From Sulfurimonas sp. HSL1-2 (lineage in GTDB: Bacteria; Campylobacterota; Campylobacteria; Campylobacterales; Sulfurimonadaceae): DNA of 64,000 bases. This document shows, piece after piece, positions 44,118-53,200 of the stretch; position 1 is the stretch's first letter, and each line of letters begins with the position of its first letter. The position numbers and the translations under genes were made by a program. The notes under the pieces are model-generated. The model was not told the origin of the DNA, ran no database searches, and worked only from the letters and a program-made list of their open reading frames with translations. The stretch spans positions 1,113,573 through 1,177,572 of the forward strand of contig NZ_CP147914.1 in the NCBI RefSeq assembly GCF_039645565.1, in the 5' to 3' direction.

Positions 44118-45188
44118 ATGAAATCTATTTTCAAATCTACCTCAAAACTCTTAGTTGCCGCTACACTGGTCATGGGCTTCGGAGCCTCCTCGCTGATGGC
44201 GGAAGTCAAAGATAAGTTTCAGGTCTCCTGGACGATCTATGTCGGATGGATGCCGTGGGATTATGCCCAGCAAAAAGGGATCATCGACAAGTGGGCCAAG
44301 AAATACGGCATCGAGATCGAAATGGTCCAGGTCAACGACTACATCGAATCAATCAACCAATATACTGCAGGAAAATTTGACGGCTGTCTGATGACAAACA
44401 TGGATGCCCTCACGATCCCGGCTGCGGGCGGCGTCGACTCTACGGCGGTCATCATGGGTGACTACTCCAACGGGAACGACGGTATCCTCCTCAAAAACAA
44501 GAAAAACCTGACTGACATCAAAGGCCAGACGGTCAACCTCGTCGAACTTTCCGTCTCTCACTACCTGCTGGCACGTGCACTTGAAACGGTCGGCATGAGC
44601 GAAAAAGACGTCAAGGTCCTCAACACTTCCGACGCCGACATGGTCGCGGCATGGGGGACGAAAGACGTGACTGCAATGACGACTTGGAACCCGCAGCTCA
44701 GCGAGATCATGGCCGGCAATAAAGATGCGAACCTCGTTTTTGACTCCAGCAAGACGCCGGGCGAAATCATCGACATGCTCGTCATCAACACTGAAACGCT
44801 CAAAGACAACCCGAAACTTGCCAAAGCGCTGACGGGTGCATGGTTCGAAGTTATGGCACTGATGAAGAAGGGCGATGAAGCGGCACTGACGTTCATGGCA
44901 CAGGCTTCCGGTACGGACCTCGCAGGCTACAAGAGCCAGCTTGACTCCACGATGATGTTCTACACGCCCTCTGACCTGCTTGCCTTTACGACGAGCGCGG
45001 AAATCCCGGCGACAATGAAAAAAGTCAGCGAGTTCTCCTTTGAGCACGGTATCCTCGGTGAAGGTGCCCCTGACGCCGAGTTCATCGGTATGGCGTTCCC
45101 GGGCGGCAAAACGTTCGGTGATCCGAAAAACATCAAGCTCCGCTTCGACGACACCTTTGTCAAAATGGCCGCCGAAGGGAAACTGTAA
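44118..45188 (+). CDS. ABC transporter substrate-binding protein, guanidine/urea type
   Basis: A 356-residue periplasmic protein with a signal peptide (MKSIFKSTSKLLVAATLVMG to about residue 28), of the NitT/TauT-like family annotated as putative urea ABC transporter binding protein. The ligand pocket region contains VSWTIYVGWMPWDYAQQKG with three Trp residues, apt for a planar cation. It directly follows the guanidine-I riboswitch, so guanidine or a guanidine derivative is the likely ligand. AGGAG precedes the ATG. The permease gene starts nine bases later. Confidence 0.9.
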   Translation: MKSIFKSTSKLLVAATLVMGFGASSLMAEVKDKFQVSWTIYVGWMPWDYAQQKGIIDKWAKKYGIEIEMVQVNDYIESINQYTAGKFDGCLMTNMDALTIPAAGGVDSTAVIMGDYSNGNDGILLKNKKNLTDIKGQTVNLVELSVSHYLLARALETVGMSEKDVKVLNTSDADMVAAWGTKDVTAMTTWNPQLSEIMAGNKDANLVFDSSKTPGEIIDMLVINTETLKDNPKLAKALTGAWFEVMALMKKGDEAALTFMAQASGTDLAGYKSQLDSTMMFYTPSDLLAFTTSAEIPATMKKVSEFSFEHGILGEGAPDAEFIGMAFPGGKTFGDPKNIKLRFDDTFVKMAAEGKL

Positions 45189-45197
45189 GGTCCTCTT

Positions 45198-46022
45198 ATG
45201 AAACGATTAATGAACCTCAGACCGTCGAAGCAGTCCCTCTTTTTCCTGGGACTGCTGCCGTTCGTCCTGGTCGCGCTCTTCTACCTTGGAGCGTCGGAAG
45301 TCCGCCTGGCGGCCAATCCGGACGACAAACTGCTGCCCTCCATGAGCAGCTTTGCCGAGGCGATCGACCGTATGGCACTCACACCGAGCAAACGGACCGG
45401 CGAATACCTCTTTGTCGAGGATACGGTCTCTTCGCTCGAGCGCCTGGGTCTCGGGGTACTCATCAGTGCCGTGCTTGCACTGCTGATGGGGATCCCGCTG
45501 GGGTTCATTCCCTTCGTTCGTGCAGGACTTTCGCCCTTCGTCGCGGCCTTCTCCATGGTGCCGCCAATGGCTATTTTGCCCATCTTATTCATCATATTCG
45601 GCATGGGTGAGCTGGCTAAAGTAGCACTGATCGTCATCGGGGTGACCCCGCTGATCGTCCGCGACCTGCAGCAGCGGGTCATGGAGATCCCGGTCGAGCA
45701 GCTCATCAAGGCGCAGACCCTGGGCGGAACGTCATGGAGCATCGTGCTGCGCGTCGTGCTGCCGCAGATCTTCCCGCGGCTGCTCGATGCGGTGCGCCTC
45801 ACGATGGGAACGGCGTGGATCTTCCTGATCTCCGCCGAGGCGATTTCGGCCACCGAAGGGCTGGGGTACCGGATCTTCCTGGTACGCCGCTACCTGTCGA
45901 TGGATGTGATCCTGCCGTATGTCGCCTGGATCACCTTCCTCGCCTTCTTATTTGATTACCTGCTCAAGCGGTTCACCTACAAGGTGTTCCCGTGGTATGA
46001 CGCAGGGAAGGAGCAGTCATGA
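45198..46022 (+). CDS. ABC transporter permease, guanidine/urea type
   Basis: A 274-residue permease of the NitT/TauT (SsuC/TauC-like) class with about six helices. The cytoplasmic EAA loop is seen near residues 170-190 (KAQTLGGTSWSIVLRVVLPQ). A periplasmic stretch (about 40-80) contains acidic residues. It forms the channel with the binding protein upstream and the ATPase, whose ATG overlaps its stop by four bases. Confidence 0.92.
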   Translation: MKRLMNLRPSKQSLFFLGLLPFVLVALFYLGASEVRLAANPDDKLLPSMSSFAEAIDRMALTPSKRTGEYLFVEDTVSSLERLGLGVLISAVLALLMGIPLGFIPFVRAGLSPFVAAFSMVPPMAILPILFIIFGMGELAKVALIVIGVTPLIVRDLQQRVMEIPVEQLIKAQTLGGTSWSIVLRVVLPQIFPRLLDAVRLTMGTAWIFLISAEAISATEGLGYRIFLVRRYLSMDVILPYVAWITFLAFLFDYLLKRFTYKVFPWYDAGKEQS

Positions 46023-46783
46023 GCCTCGTCACCGTCAAAAACCTCTGGAAAGAGTACGGCGACAACGTCGTACTGGAGAACATGAGCCTGAACATCGAAG
46101 CGGGCGAATTCTGTACGCTCGTCGGACCGTCGGGTTGCGGGAAAACAACCTTTCTGAAGATGCTGCTGGGACAGGAAAACCCGACGCGCGGCACCTTTCT
46201 GCTCGAGGGGAAACCCTTCCCGGAAGAGCCGGGTGTAGACCGCGGGATCGTTTTCCAGCGCTATTCAGTCTTTTCGCACCTGAGCGTGCTGAAAAACGTC
46301 ATGCTGGGGATCGAGTTTGAAAAAGCCCCGCTGATGGGCCGCCTTTTCGGCCAGGCCCGCAAGGAGGCCGAAGCCGAAGCGATGGCGATGCTCGAAGCCG
46401 TCGGCCTCGGCGACGCGGCGCACAAGTACCCCAGCGAACTCTCCGGGGGGATGCAGCAGCGCCTCTCCATTGCGCAGTCTCTGGTCAAAAAACCGAAGAT
46501 CCTACTGCTGGACGAACCGTTCGGCGCCCTCGACCCGGGGATCCGTGCCGATATGCACGCGCTGATCCTCGACCTGTGGAAGAAGAACAACCTTACCGTC
46601 GTCATGGTGACCCATGACCTGCACGAGGGGTTCTACCTCGGCACGCGTCTGCTGGTCTTCGACAAGGTCCGCCACGACCCGCAGGCCCCCAACGCCTACG
46701 GTGCGCGCATCACCTACGATATCCCCGTCGGGGATACGCGCGACTCCGTGCTCAAAGAGATCGACCAGACCTTCAAGGTCTGA
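46019..46783 (+). CDS. ABC transporter ATP-binding protein, guanidine/urea type
   Basis: A 254-residue ATPase. Walker A is GPSGCGKTT (36-44), signature LSGGMQQRLSIAQ, Walker B ILLLDEPFGALDPG and the H-loop VMVTHDL. It powers the importer. The C-terminus (about 215-250) is slightly extended and carries DIPVGDTRDSVLKEID. It is the last gene before the first guanidine-II riboswitch; 92 bases separate it from the next start. Confidence 0.95.
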   Translation: MSLVTVKNLWKEYGDNVVLENMSLNIEAGEFCTLVGPSGCGKTTFLKMLLGQENPTRGTFLLEGKPFPEEPGVDRGIVFQRYSVFSHLSVLKNVMLGIEFEKAPLMGRLFGQARKEAEAEAMAMLEAVGLGDAAHKYPSELSGGMQQRLSIAQSLVKKPKILLLDEPFGALDPGIRADMHALILDLWKKNNLTVVMVTHDLHEGFYLGTRLLVFDKVRHDPQAPNAYGARITYDIPVGDTRDSVLKEIDQTFKV

Positions 46784-46792
46784 ACCCTATTC

Positions 46793-46809
46793 GGAAGAGA
46801 TGCTCTTCC
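46793..46809 (+). promoter_or_regulatory. Hairpin just upstream of guanidine-II riboswitch 1
   Basis: GGAAGAG (46793-46799), ATG loop and CTCTTCC (46803-46809) form a perfect 7-base-pair stem ten bases after the ABC ATPase stop. No U-run follows, so it is probably not an intrinsic terminator; it may mark a processing site or insulate the riboswitch. Confidence 0.4.
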
Positions 46810-46812
46810 CGT

Positions 46813-46855
46813 GCCGCAGGACGACCTGCGGCATCGCGACGTCCGGGACGGCCCG
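46813..46855 (+). ncRNA. Guanidine-II riboswitch (mini-ykkC), copy 1
   Basis: Two stem-loops with ACGR tetraloops, the signature of the class: P1 GCCGCAGG (46813-46820), loop ACGA, CCTGCGGC (46825-46832); P2 CGGG (46844-46847), loop ACGG, CCCG (46852-46855). The linker is 11 bases. The GAAGGAG ribosome site (46864-46870) of the DUF1989 gene follows by eight bases, so control of translation is likely. Copy 2 at 50167 shares both loops. Confidence 0.92.
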
Positions 46856-46875
46856 AAAACTTTGAAGGAGATACA

Positions 46876-47613
46876 GTGATAACTGAACACGAAAACCTGA
46901 AACCAGAATCCATCATCCTCGACGAGGTGCTCCCGGGCGGTGCGCGCTGGTCGAAGATCATCAAACGCGGCGACAAGCTGCGCATCACGACCAAGGACGG
47001 GCTGGGCACGCTCAGCGCGATGTTCTACAACGCCGATAACACCGCGGAGCGTTTCAACTCCGCCGACACGGTCAAACTTCAGCACAATGCCTACTTCTGC
47101 AAAGGGCGGGTCTTCTATTCCGAGCAGGGACGCGTCCTGCTCTCCATTACGGAAGATACGACTGAAGGTCTCTTCGATGCCATCGGCGGCATCAGCAACC
47201 CGCGCATCGTCGCGAAAAACTTCGGCGAGGGTGACTTCGAGCATATCCGCAACCGTTATTACAAAAGCGACCGCGAAAACTTCCTCGTCGAACTGGGCAA
47301 ATACGGCATGGGCAAACGCGACATGATCCAGGCAATCAACTTCTTCAGACGGGTCGACGTCAAAGAGGGCAACAAGCTGGCACTTTCCGAAAGACGTCCG
47401 CAGCCTTTGAGTTACATCGAGCTGCGTGCGGAGATGAACGTCCTGCTGGTGCTCTCCAACACGCCGCATGTCATGGAAACGGGAACATACAACCCCAGCG
47501 ACGTCCAGCTGACGCTGTTTAAAGCGGCCCCGGTCACCGAAGATGATTACTGCATGAACTTCAGTATCCAGTCCAAACGTGCGTTCCAGAACAACGCACG
47601 CTATTTTGCCTGA
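46876..47613 (+). CDS. DUF1989 protein, carboxyguanidine deiminase subunit (urea carboxylase-associated protein 1)
   Basis: A 245-residue DUF1989 protein, of the type long annotated as urea carboxylase-associated and more recently shown to form a deiminase with its partner that converts carboxyguanidine to allophanate and ammonia (CgdAB). The core contains GGARWSKIIKRGDKLRITT, FYNADNTAERFNSADT and ELRAEMNVLLVLSNTPH, the DUF1989 pattern. GTG start at 46876, five bases after GAAGGAG. Directly under a guanidine-II riboswitch. Eleven bases to its partner gene. Confidence 0.9.
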   Translation: MITEHENLKPESIILDEVLPGGARWSKIIKRGDKLRITTKDGLGTLSAMFYNADNTAERFNSADTVKLQHNAYFCKGRVFYSEQGRVLLSITEDTTEGLFDAIGGISNPRIVAKNFGEGDFEHIRNRYYKSDRENFLVELGKYGMGKRDMIQAINFFRRVDVKEGNKLALSERRPQPLSYIELRAEMNVLLVLSNTPHVMETGTYNPSDVQLTLFKAAPVTEDDYCMNFSIQSKRAFQNNARYFA

Positions 47614-47623
47614 GGAGCGCGTG

Positions 47624-48244
47624 ATGAAAAGAGATATCGAAACAGCCGTTTACAACCACAAACTGCCGGCGGGCGTGCCGTGGAGCTACGTCGTGAAAAA
47701 AGGCCAGACGCTGCGTATCGTCGACCTTGAGGGGTGCCAGGCCGTCGACACGCTGTTTTACAATGCCAATGATCACGAAGAGCGCTACTCTGCCAACGAT
47801 ACGATCCGCGAACAGGGGAGCATCTTCGTTACGACGGGTACCCAGCTGATCTCCACCGACGACAACGTCATGATGACGATCACCGACGATACCTGCGGCA
47901 ACCACGATACCCTGGGCGGCCACTGCAGCGCGGAGAGCAACACCGTGCGCTACGGCCACAATACGAAGTACATGCACAGCTGCCGCGACAACTACCTGTT
48001 CGAGATCGGCGAGCGCGAGATGGACCCGCGCGACCTCACGAACAACATCAACTTCTTCATGAACGTGCCGATCGAGGAGAACGGTTTCCTGATCATCGTC
48101 GACGGGATCTCCAAACCGGGAGACTACGTCGATATGAAAGCGGAGATGGACACGCTGGTGCTGATCTCGAACTGCCCGCAGCTCAACAACCCGTGCAACG
48201 CGTTCAACCCGACGCCGATCCAGCTGATCGTCTGGGACGACTGA
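47624..48244 (+). CDS. DUF1989 protein, carboxyguanidine deiminase subunit (urea carboxylase-associated protein 2)
   Basis: A 206-residue DUF1989 protein, the partner of the one above. It keeps the probable metal site: ADTLFYNANDHEERYSAND, DDTCGNHDTLGGHCSAES with Cys and two His, and MHSCRDNYLFE; in the first subunit these Cys/His residues are absent, so this subunit is probably catalytic and the other structural. That is an inference from residues only. GAGGAG lies six bases before the ATG at 47624. Confidence 0.9.
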   Translation: MKRDIETAVYNHKLPAGVPWSYVVKKGQTLRIVDLEGCQAVDTLFYNANDHEERYSANDTIREQGSIFVTTGTQLISTDDNVMMTITDDTCGNHDTLGGHCSAESNTVRYGHNTKYMHSCRDNYLFEIGEREMDPRDLTNNINFFMNVPIEENGFLIIVDGISKPGDYVDMKAEMDTLVLISNCPQLNNPCNAFNPTPIQLIVWDD

Positions 48245-48248
48245 GACG

Positions 48249-49262
48249 ATGAAAAAGACGACACGGCTTCTGCGCTTCGAAGATGCATGGCTGCCGAACC
48301 TGGCGGCATGGGCCTATATGCTCGGCGCCTACGTGGGCGGTTTTGCCGCCATCATGGCCGACGCGCTGTGGCTCAACGCCGCCGGGGTGCTTCTGCTGGC
48401 ACACGGCATGGTCATCGCCGCGTACTTTATCCACGAGTGCGCCCACGATTCACTCTTCAGGCTGCCGATCAACAACCACCGTTTCGGAGAGGTATTGCTC
48501 TGGATCTGCGGCGCGTCGTACAGTGATTACGAGGCGATACGGATGAAGCATGTCCGCCATCACTTGGACCGTGCCGATGTCGTCTCGTTCGATTTCCGCA
48601 CCCGCCTGCCCCACTACCCGAAACTGCTCAAGACGATCCAGGTTTTGGAGTGGTTCTACATTCCCGCCCTCGAGATCATGATGCACGCCCTGGTCGTGAT
48701 TCTTCCGTTCATGAAGGAGAGCCGCCGCTATCTTCGCCGCCGCGTCGTTACGGTACTCGTGCTGCGCATCGCTTTCTTTGCCGCACTGGCGTCGATTGCG
48801 CCGAAAGTGTTGCTGCTCTACCCGTTGGCGTACATGATCTTCCTGACGGTCATGCGTTTCATGGACGTGCATCAGCACACCTATGACGTGCATGAAACGC
48901 TGGATTTTTCGCGCGAAGCGCAAGTGAAACAGTATGACCGCGCCTTCGAATCGCGCAACACCTATTCGAACCTGTTTTCTGAAAAATACCCGTGGCTGAA
49001 CCTGCTGGTTCTCAATTTCGCGTACCACAACGTTCACCACGATCAGCAGATCCAGCCGTGGTACCGGCTGCCGGGGCTGCATGCCAAGCTCTACGGCGAC
49101 GACAGGACGCAGGTCCTGATGTTCTCCGACCTGGCGCGCAGCTACCACCGCTACCGTGTCGCGCGGGTCCTCAACGGGGACCCGGCCGACCTTGACGTCA
49201 GGCACGACGGGGGCCGCACCTTTATCGGGGTGGACGGCGTCTCGTTCCTGACGGCGCACTGA
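48249..49262 (+). CDS. Membrane di-iron fatty acid desaturase-family protein
   Basis: A 337-residue membrane protein of the desaturase/hydroxylase superfamily. Its three histidine boxes are complete: HECAH (62-66), HVRHH (101-105) and HNVHH (260-264), with extra histidines in DVHQHTYDVHE (208-215). At least four hydrophobic helices surround them. Relatives desaturate acyl chains or hydroxylate alkanes and other small molecules using O2. Nothing in guanidine degradation needs it, yet it lies four bases after the deiminase gene, inside the riboswitch-controlled unit. It could oxidise a substituted guanidine to release guanidine, or modify lipid. Function unknown. Confidence 0.82.
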   Translation: MKKTTRLLRFEDAWLPNLAAWAYMLGAYVGGFAAIMADALWLNAAGVLLLAHGMVIAAYFIHECAHDSLFRLPINNHRFGEVLLWICGASYSDYEAIRMKHVRHHLDRADVVSFDFRTRLPHYPKLLKTIQVLEWFYIPALEIMMHALVVILPFMKESRRYLRRRVVTVLVLRIAFFAALASIAPKVLLLYPLAYMIFLTVMRFMDVHQHTYDVHETLDFSREAQVKQYDRAFESRNTYSNLFSEKYPWLNLLVLNFAYHNVHHDQQIQPWYRLPGLHAKLYGDDRTQVLMFSDLARSYHRYRVARVLNGDPADLDVRHDGGRTFIGVDGVSFLTAH

Positions 49263-49272
49263 AGGAGTCAAC

Positions 49273-50055
49273 ATGACCCAGGTAAAGAAGTTCTGGCCCA
49301 TTCTCACCGGCACCCACCGCTATGAAAAAACCCTTTCGACGCGGGGACATGGACAGGGAATCATCATAACTGCTCCAATTTTAAGCTATTTGATCGAAAC
49401 AGCCCACGGTCGGATACTGTATGATGTCGGCTGTGACTACTCCAAGATCGCCGACGACGTGAAACGCAAAAAGTTTTACGAGCACGAGGGGTTTCCCTTC
49501 GGGCCGCCGACGATGGAGGAGGAGCAGCGTCTTCCCAACCGCCTGGCCGAACTGGGATTGCAAGCGGAGGATATCGACGTCGTCTTCTGCGGCCACCTTC
49601 ACTTTGACCATGCGGGCGGGGTGTGTGAGTTCTGTGGTGCCGAGGTGCACGTACACGAGAAAGAGCTCGAAGCGGCCAACGCGCTGGCGGACGAAGCCTA
49701 TTTCAAAGAGGATTTCGACTGCCCGGTCAACTGGCGCGTCTATAAGGGCGATTACGACCTCGTCCCCGGTGTGCGCGCCATCGAGACCCCCGGCCATACG
49801 GCCGGGCACATGTCGATGATGATCGAACTGCCCAAAGGGCCCCCGATCCTGCTCTGCGGCGACGCGGCCGACCTGCAGGAGAATCTCGAACAGGAGATCG
49901 TCCCGGGGCTGTGTTGGCAGGATCGTGAAGACATGGCGCTTGACAGTATCAAGAAACTCAAACACCTCGCAAAGGAGACGGGGGCCGAACTGTGGCCCAA
50001 CCACGATATCAAGTTCTTCGAAAGCAAGAACCGCTTTCCGCGGTTCTTTCATTGA
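49273..50055 (+). CDS. Metallo-beta-lactamase-fold hydrolase, N-acyl-homoserine-lactonase-like
   Basis: A 260-residue MBL-fold enzyme with the zinc motif GHLHFDHAGG (His108, His110, Asp112, His113) and further ligands in TPGHTAGHMS and LCGDAADL. Overall resemblance is to AHL lactonase-like hydrolases (AttM/AiiA group), which open lactone rings. The substrate here is unknown. The gene starts 10 bases after the desaturase-family gene and is the last before an intrinsic terminator, so the two probably work together. Confidence 0.85.
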   Translation: MTQVKKFWPILTGTHRYEKTLSTRGHGQGIIITAPILSYLIETAHGRILYDVGCDYSKIADDVKRKKFYEHEGFPFGPPTMEEEQRLPNRLAELGLQAEDIDVVFCGHLHFDHAGGVCEFCGAEVHVHEKELEAANALADEAYFKEDFDCPVNWRVYKGDYDLVPGVRAIETPGHTAGHMSMMIELPKGPPILLCGDAADLQENLEQEIVPGLCWQDREDMALDSIKKLKHLAKETGAELWPNHDIKFFESKNRFPRFFH

Positions 50056-50111
50056 GAACGTGTCTTGAGCAAAGCCCAAAACACTACGCTGGCCACTAAG
50101 GCGCTAAAGCT

Positions 50112-50137
50112 TGCCCCTGTGGGGCAGAAACATTTTT
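50112..50137 (+). terminator. Intrinsic terminator between the two halves of the guanidine locus
   Basis: TGCCCC (50112-50117), TGT loop, GGGGCA (50121-50126) followed by GAAACATTTTTT. It lies 57 bases after the MBL gene stop and 30 bases before guanidine-II copy 2, so the carboxylase part likely has its own promoter or depends on read-through. No clear -10 box was seen in 50138-50166. Confidence 0.6.
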
Positions 50138-50166
50138 TACTCACGCTTTGGGGTGCGCAACCTCAT

Positions 50167-50209
50167 CTGTGCTGGACGACCTGCACAGGTATCCGAACGG
50201 GACGGCCCG
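50167..50209 (+). ncRNA. Guanidine-II riboswitch (mini-ykkC), copy 2
   Basis: P1: CTGTGC (50167-50172), a T-T mismatch, GG, loop ACGA (50176-50179), CC and GCACAG (50183-50188). P2: CGGG (50198-50201), loop ACGG, CCCG (50206-50209). The loops and the P2 stem are identical to copy 1, while P1 sequence differs but keeps pairing, as expected for a real RNA. The ribosome site GAGGAAGAG and the carboxylase ATG (50233) follow. Confidence 0.92.
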
Positions 50210-50232
50210 AAACCTGAACCTGAGGAAGAGCT

Positions 50233-53200
50233 ATGTTTAAAAAAGTTTTGATTGCCAATCGTGGTGAGATCGCCTGCCGCGTTATCCGTACTCTCAAACA
50301 GATGGGAATCGGCTCCGTCGCCGTCTATACGGGTGCCGATACCGACTCCCTCCACGTCAGCCTTGCCGACGAAGCCTACTACATCGGTCACGGCGTTGCC
50401 AGCGAGAGCTACCTCGACGCTGCCAAGATCCTTGACATTGCGAAGCAGAGCGGCGCCGAAGCGGTCCACCCCGGCTACGGTTTTCTGAGCGAAAACGCGG
50501 CGTTTGCCAGCGCCTGCGAAGCGGCGGGGATCGCCTTTATCGGTCCGCGCACGGAGCACATGGAGAAGTTCGGTCTCAAGCACACGGCCCGCGCCCTGGC
50601 CGAGGCGAACAACGTTCCCCTCCTGCCGGGCTCCTCGCTGCTGGCCGACCTGGACGAAGCGAAAAGTGAAGCGGTGCGCATCGGCTACCCGGTCATGCTT
50701 AAAAGTACCGCCGGCGGCGGCGGGATCGGGATGCAGCTCTGTTTTGACGAAGTGCAGCTGCTGAGTGCTTACGACTCCGTCAAGCGCCTCAGCGAAAACA
50801 ACTTCTCTGATGGCGGGATGTTCCTGGAAAAATACGTTGCACATGCGCGCCACATCGAAGTACAGGTCTTCGGGGACGGCGAGGGCTTCGTCGCGACGCT
50901 GGGCGACCGCGACTGTTCCGTCCAGCGCCGCAACCAGAAGGTGATCGAGGAGACCCCGGCCCCCGGGATTTCCGACGAAACGCGTCAGGCCCTCTACAAG
51001 GCAGCGCAAGAGCTGACGGCCTCCGTATCCTACCGTTCCGCCGGGACGGTCGAGTTCGTCTACGACACCGACAGCGGCGAATTTTACTTCCTCGAGGTCA
51101 ACACCCGCCTGCAGGTCGAGCACGGTATTACCGAAGAGGTCACCGGCGTTGACCTCGTCGAGTGGATGATCCGCACGGCTGCCGGCGAGAACCCGGCGCT
51201 CTATGACTACGCCCACAACCCGCAGGGCCACGCCATCCAGGTACGCGTCTACGCCGAAGACCCGATGAAGAACTTCCAGCCCAGCTCCGGCGTGCTGACG
51301 AACGTCGCCTTCGCCGATGGGATCCGCTGCGACACCTTTATCGAAACGGGGCTCGAAGTCTCCTCCTTCTACGACCCGATGATCGCCAAGCTCATCGTCA
51401 AGGGCAACGACCGCAGCGACGCGCTTGCCAAGATCGGCGCTGCCATTGGCGGCACCCGCATTGACGGCATCGAGACGAACCTCCGTTACCTCGGGGCCAT
51501 CGTCGCCTCCGAGGTCTTTGTACAGGGCAAACAGACGACGAAGTACCTCGACGGCTTCAGCTTTACCCCCAGGAGCATCGACGTCCTGCGTCCGGGAACT
51601 CAGACGACGATCCAGGACTACCCTGGCCGCAGCGGCTACTGGGACATCGGTGTCCCGCCATCGGGTCCATTTGACAGCTTCAGTTTCCGCTACGCCAACC
51701 GGCTTGTCGGCAACAGCGAAGCGGCGGCGGGCCTCGAGATCGCCATCGCCGGGCCGACACTGCGCTTCAACACCGACAGCGTCGTCGCGCTCTGCGGCGC
51801 ACAGATCGACGCATTTATCGACAACGAACCGGTCGCGATGAACGAGGCACTCCCGGTCAAAGCGGGCAGCGTGCTCAAACTGAAAAAAGTCCACAACGAA
51901 GGGTTCCGCACCTACCTGGCCGTGCGCGGCGGGTTCGACGTTCCCGAGTACCTCGGCAGCCGCTCGACCTTTACCCTGGGGCAGTTCGGCGGTCACGCGG
52001 GACGTACCCTCGTTCCGGGTGACGTCCTGCACATCGATACGATGACGGAGGGCGACGCGGCCGTAGCCCCGGCAGAGCCGCGCAACGGGCTGGCGAATAC
52101 CTGGGAGATCGGCGTGCTCTACGGACCGCACGGCGCCCCGGACTTCTTCACGGATGACGATATCGAGACCTTCTTTGCGACGGAGTGGGAGATCCACTAC
52201 AACTCCAACCGTACGGGTATCCGCCTCATCGGCCCCAAACCACAGTGGGCGCGTACAGACGGCGGCGAGGCGGGGCTGCACCCCTCCAACATCCACGACA
52301 ACGCCTACGCGATCGGCGCCGTGGACTTCACCGGCGACATGCCGGTCATCCTCGGCCCCGACGGCCCGAGCCTCGGCGGTTTCGTCTGCCCGGTGACGAT
52401 CGTCAGCGCCGAGCTCTGGAAGATGGGGCAGCTGCGCGCGGGTGACAAGGTGAAATTCGTCCCGGTCGAACATGACACGGCGATGGCGATGCTCAAAGCG
52501 CAGGAAGAGGCGATTGCAACCCTCTCAACCTACGACGAACGCCCCTTCCTAGACCCCAAACCGATCGGTTCGCCGATCCTCTTCGCCGATGAGGCGAAGG
52601 GCGACCTTCCGGCCATGGTCATCCGCCAGTCCGGCGACGCGAACCTTCTCGTCGAGTATGGCGAGATGCAGCTTGACATCGAGCTGCGCTTCCGCGCCCA
52701 TGTACTGATGGAGGCGATGAAGGAGGAGGCCTTCGAGGGCGTCACCGACATCACTCCGGGCATCCGCTCGCTGCAGGTGCATTTCGACCCGAAGGTCTGC
52801 GACCGCGCGGCGCTCATTGAACGCCTCAAAGAGATCGAGCTGACCCTGCCGTCCATCGACGACATCGAGGTGCCGGCGCGCGTCGTACACCTGCCGCTCT
52901 CCTGGGATGATGAATCGACCCGCGTCGCCATCGACAAGTATATGAAGACGGTCCGTCCCGACGCGCCGTGGTGTCCTTCGAACATCGAGTTCATCCGCCG
53001 TATCAATGGTCTGGACTCCATCGACGAGGTCAAGAAGATCGTCTTCGGCGCCAACTACCTCGTCATGGGCCTTGGTGACGTTTACCTTGGAGCCCCTGTT
53101 GCGACGCCGCTCGACCCGCGCCACCGCCTGGTTACGACCAAGTACAACCCGGCGCGGACCTGGACCCCGGAAAACGCCGTCGGTATCGGCGGGGCCTATA

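Noticed and set aside
50138-50166. Similarity between this stretch and the region before ccsBA (4803-4828)
   Set aside because: Both contain a CTTTGGGG..TGCGC pattern, but the match is short and without flanking similarity, so chance is likely.
50137-52473. 778-codon minus-strand frame opposite the carboxylase
   Set aside because: Antisense to a well-defined biotin carboxylase, no ribosome site or motif, composition of a shadow frame.
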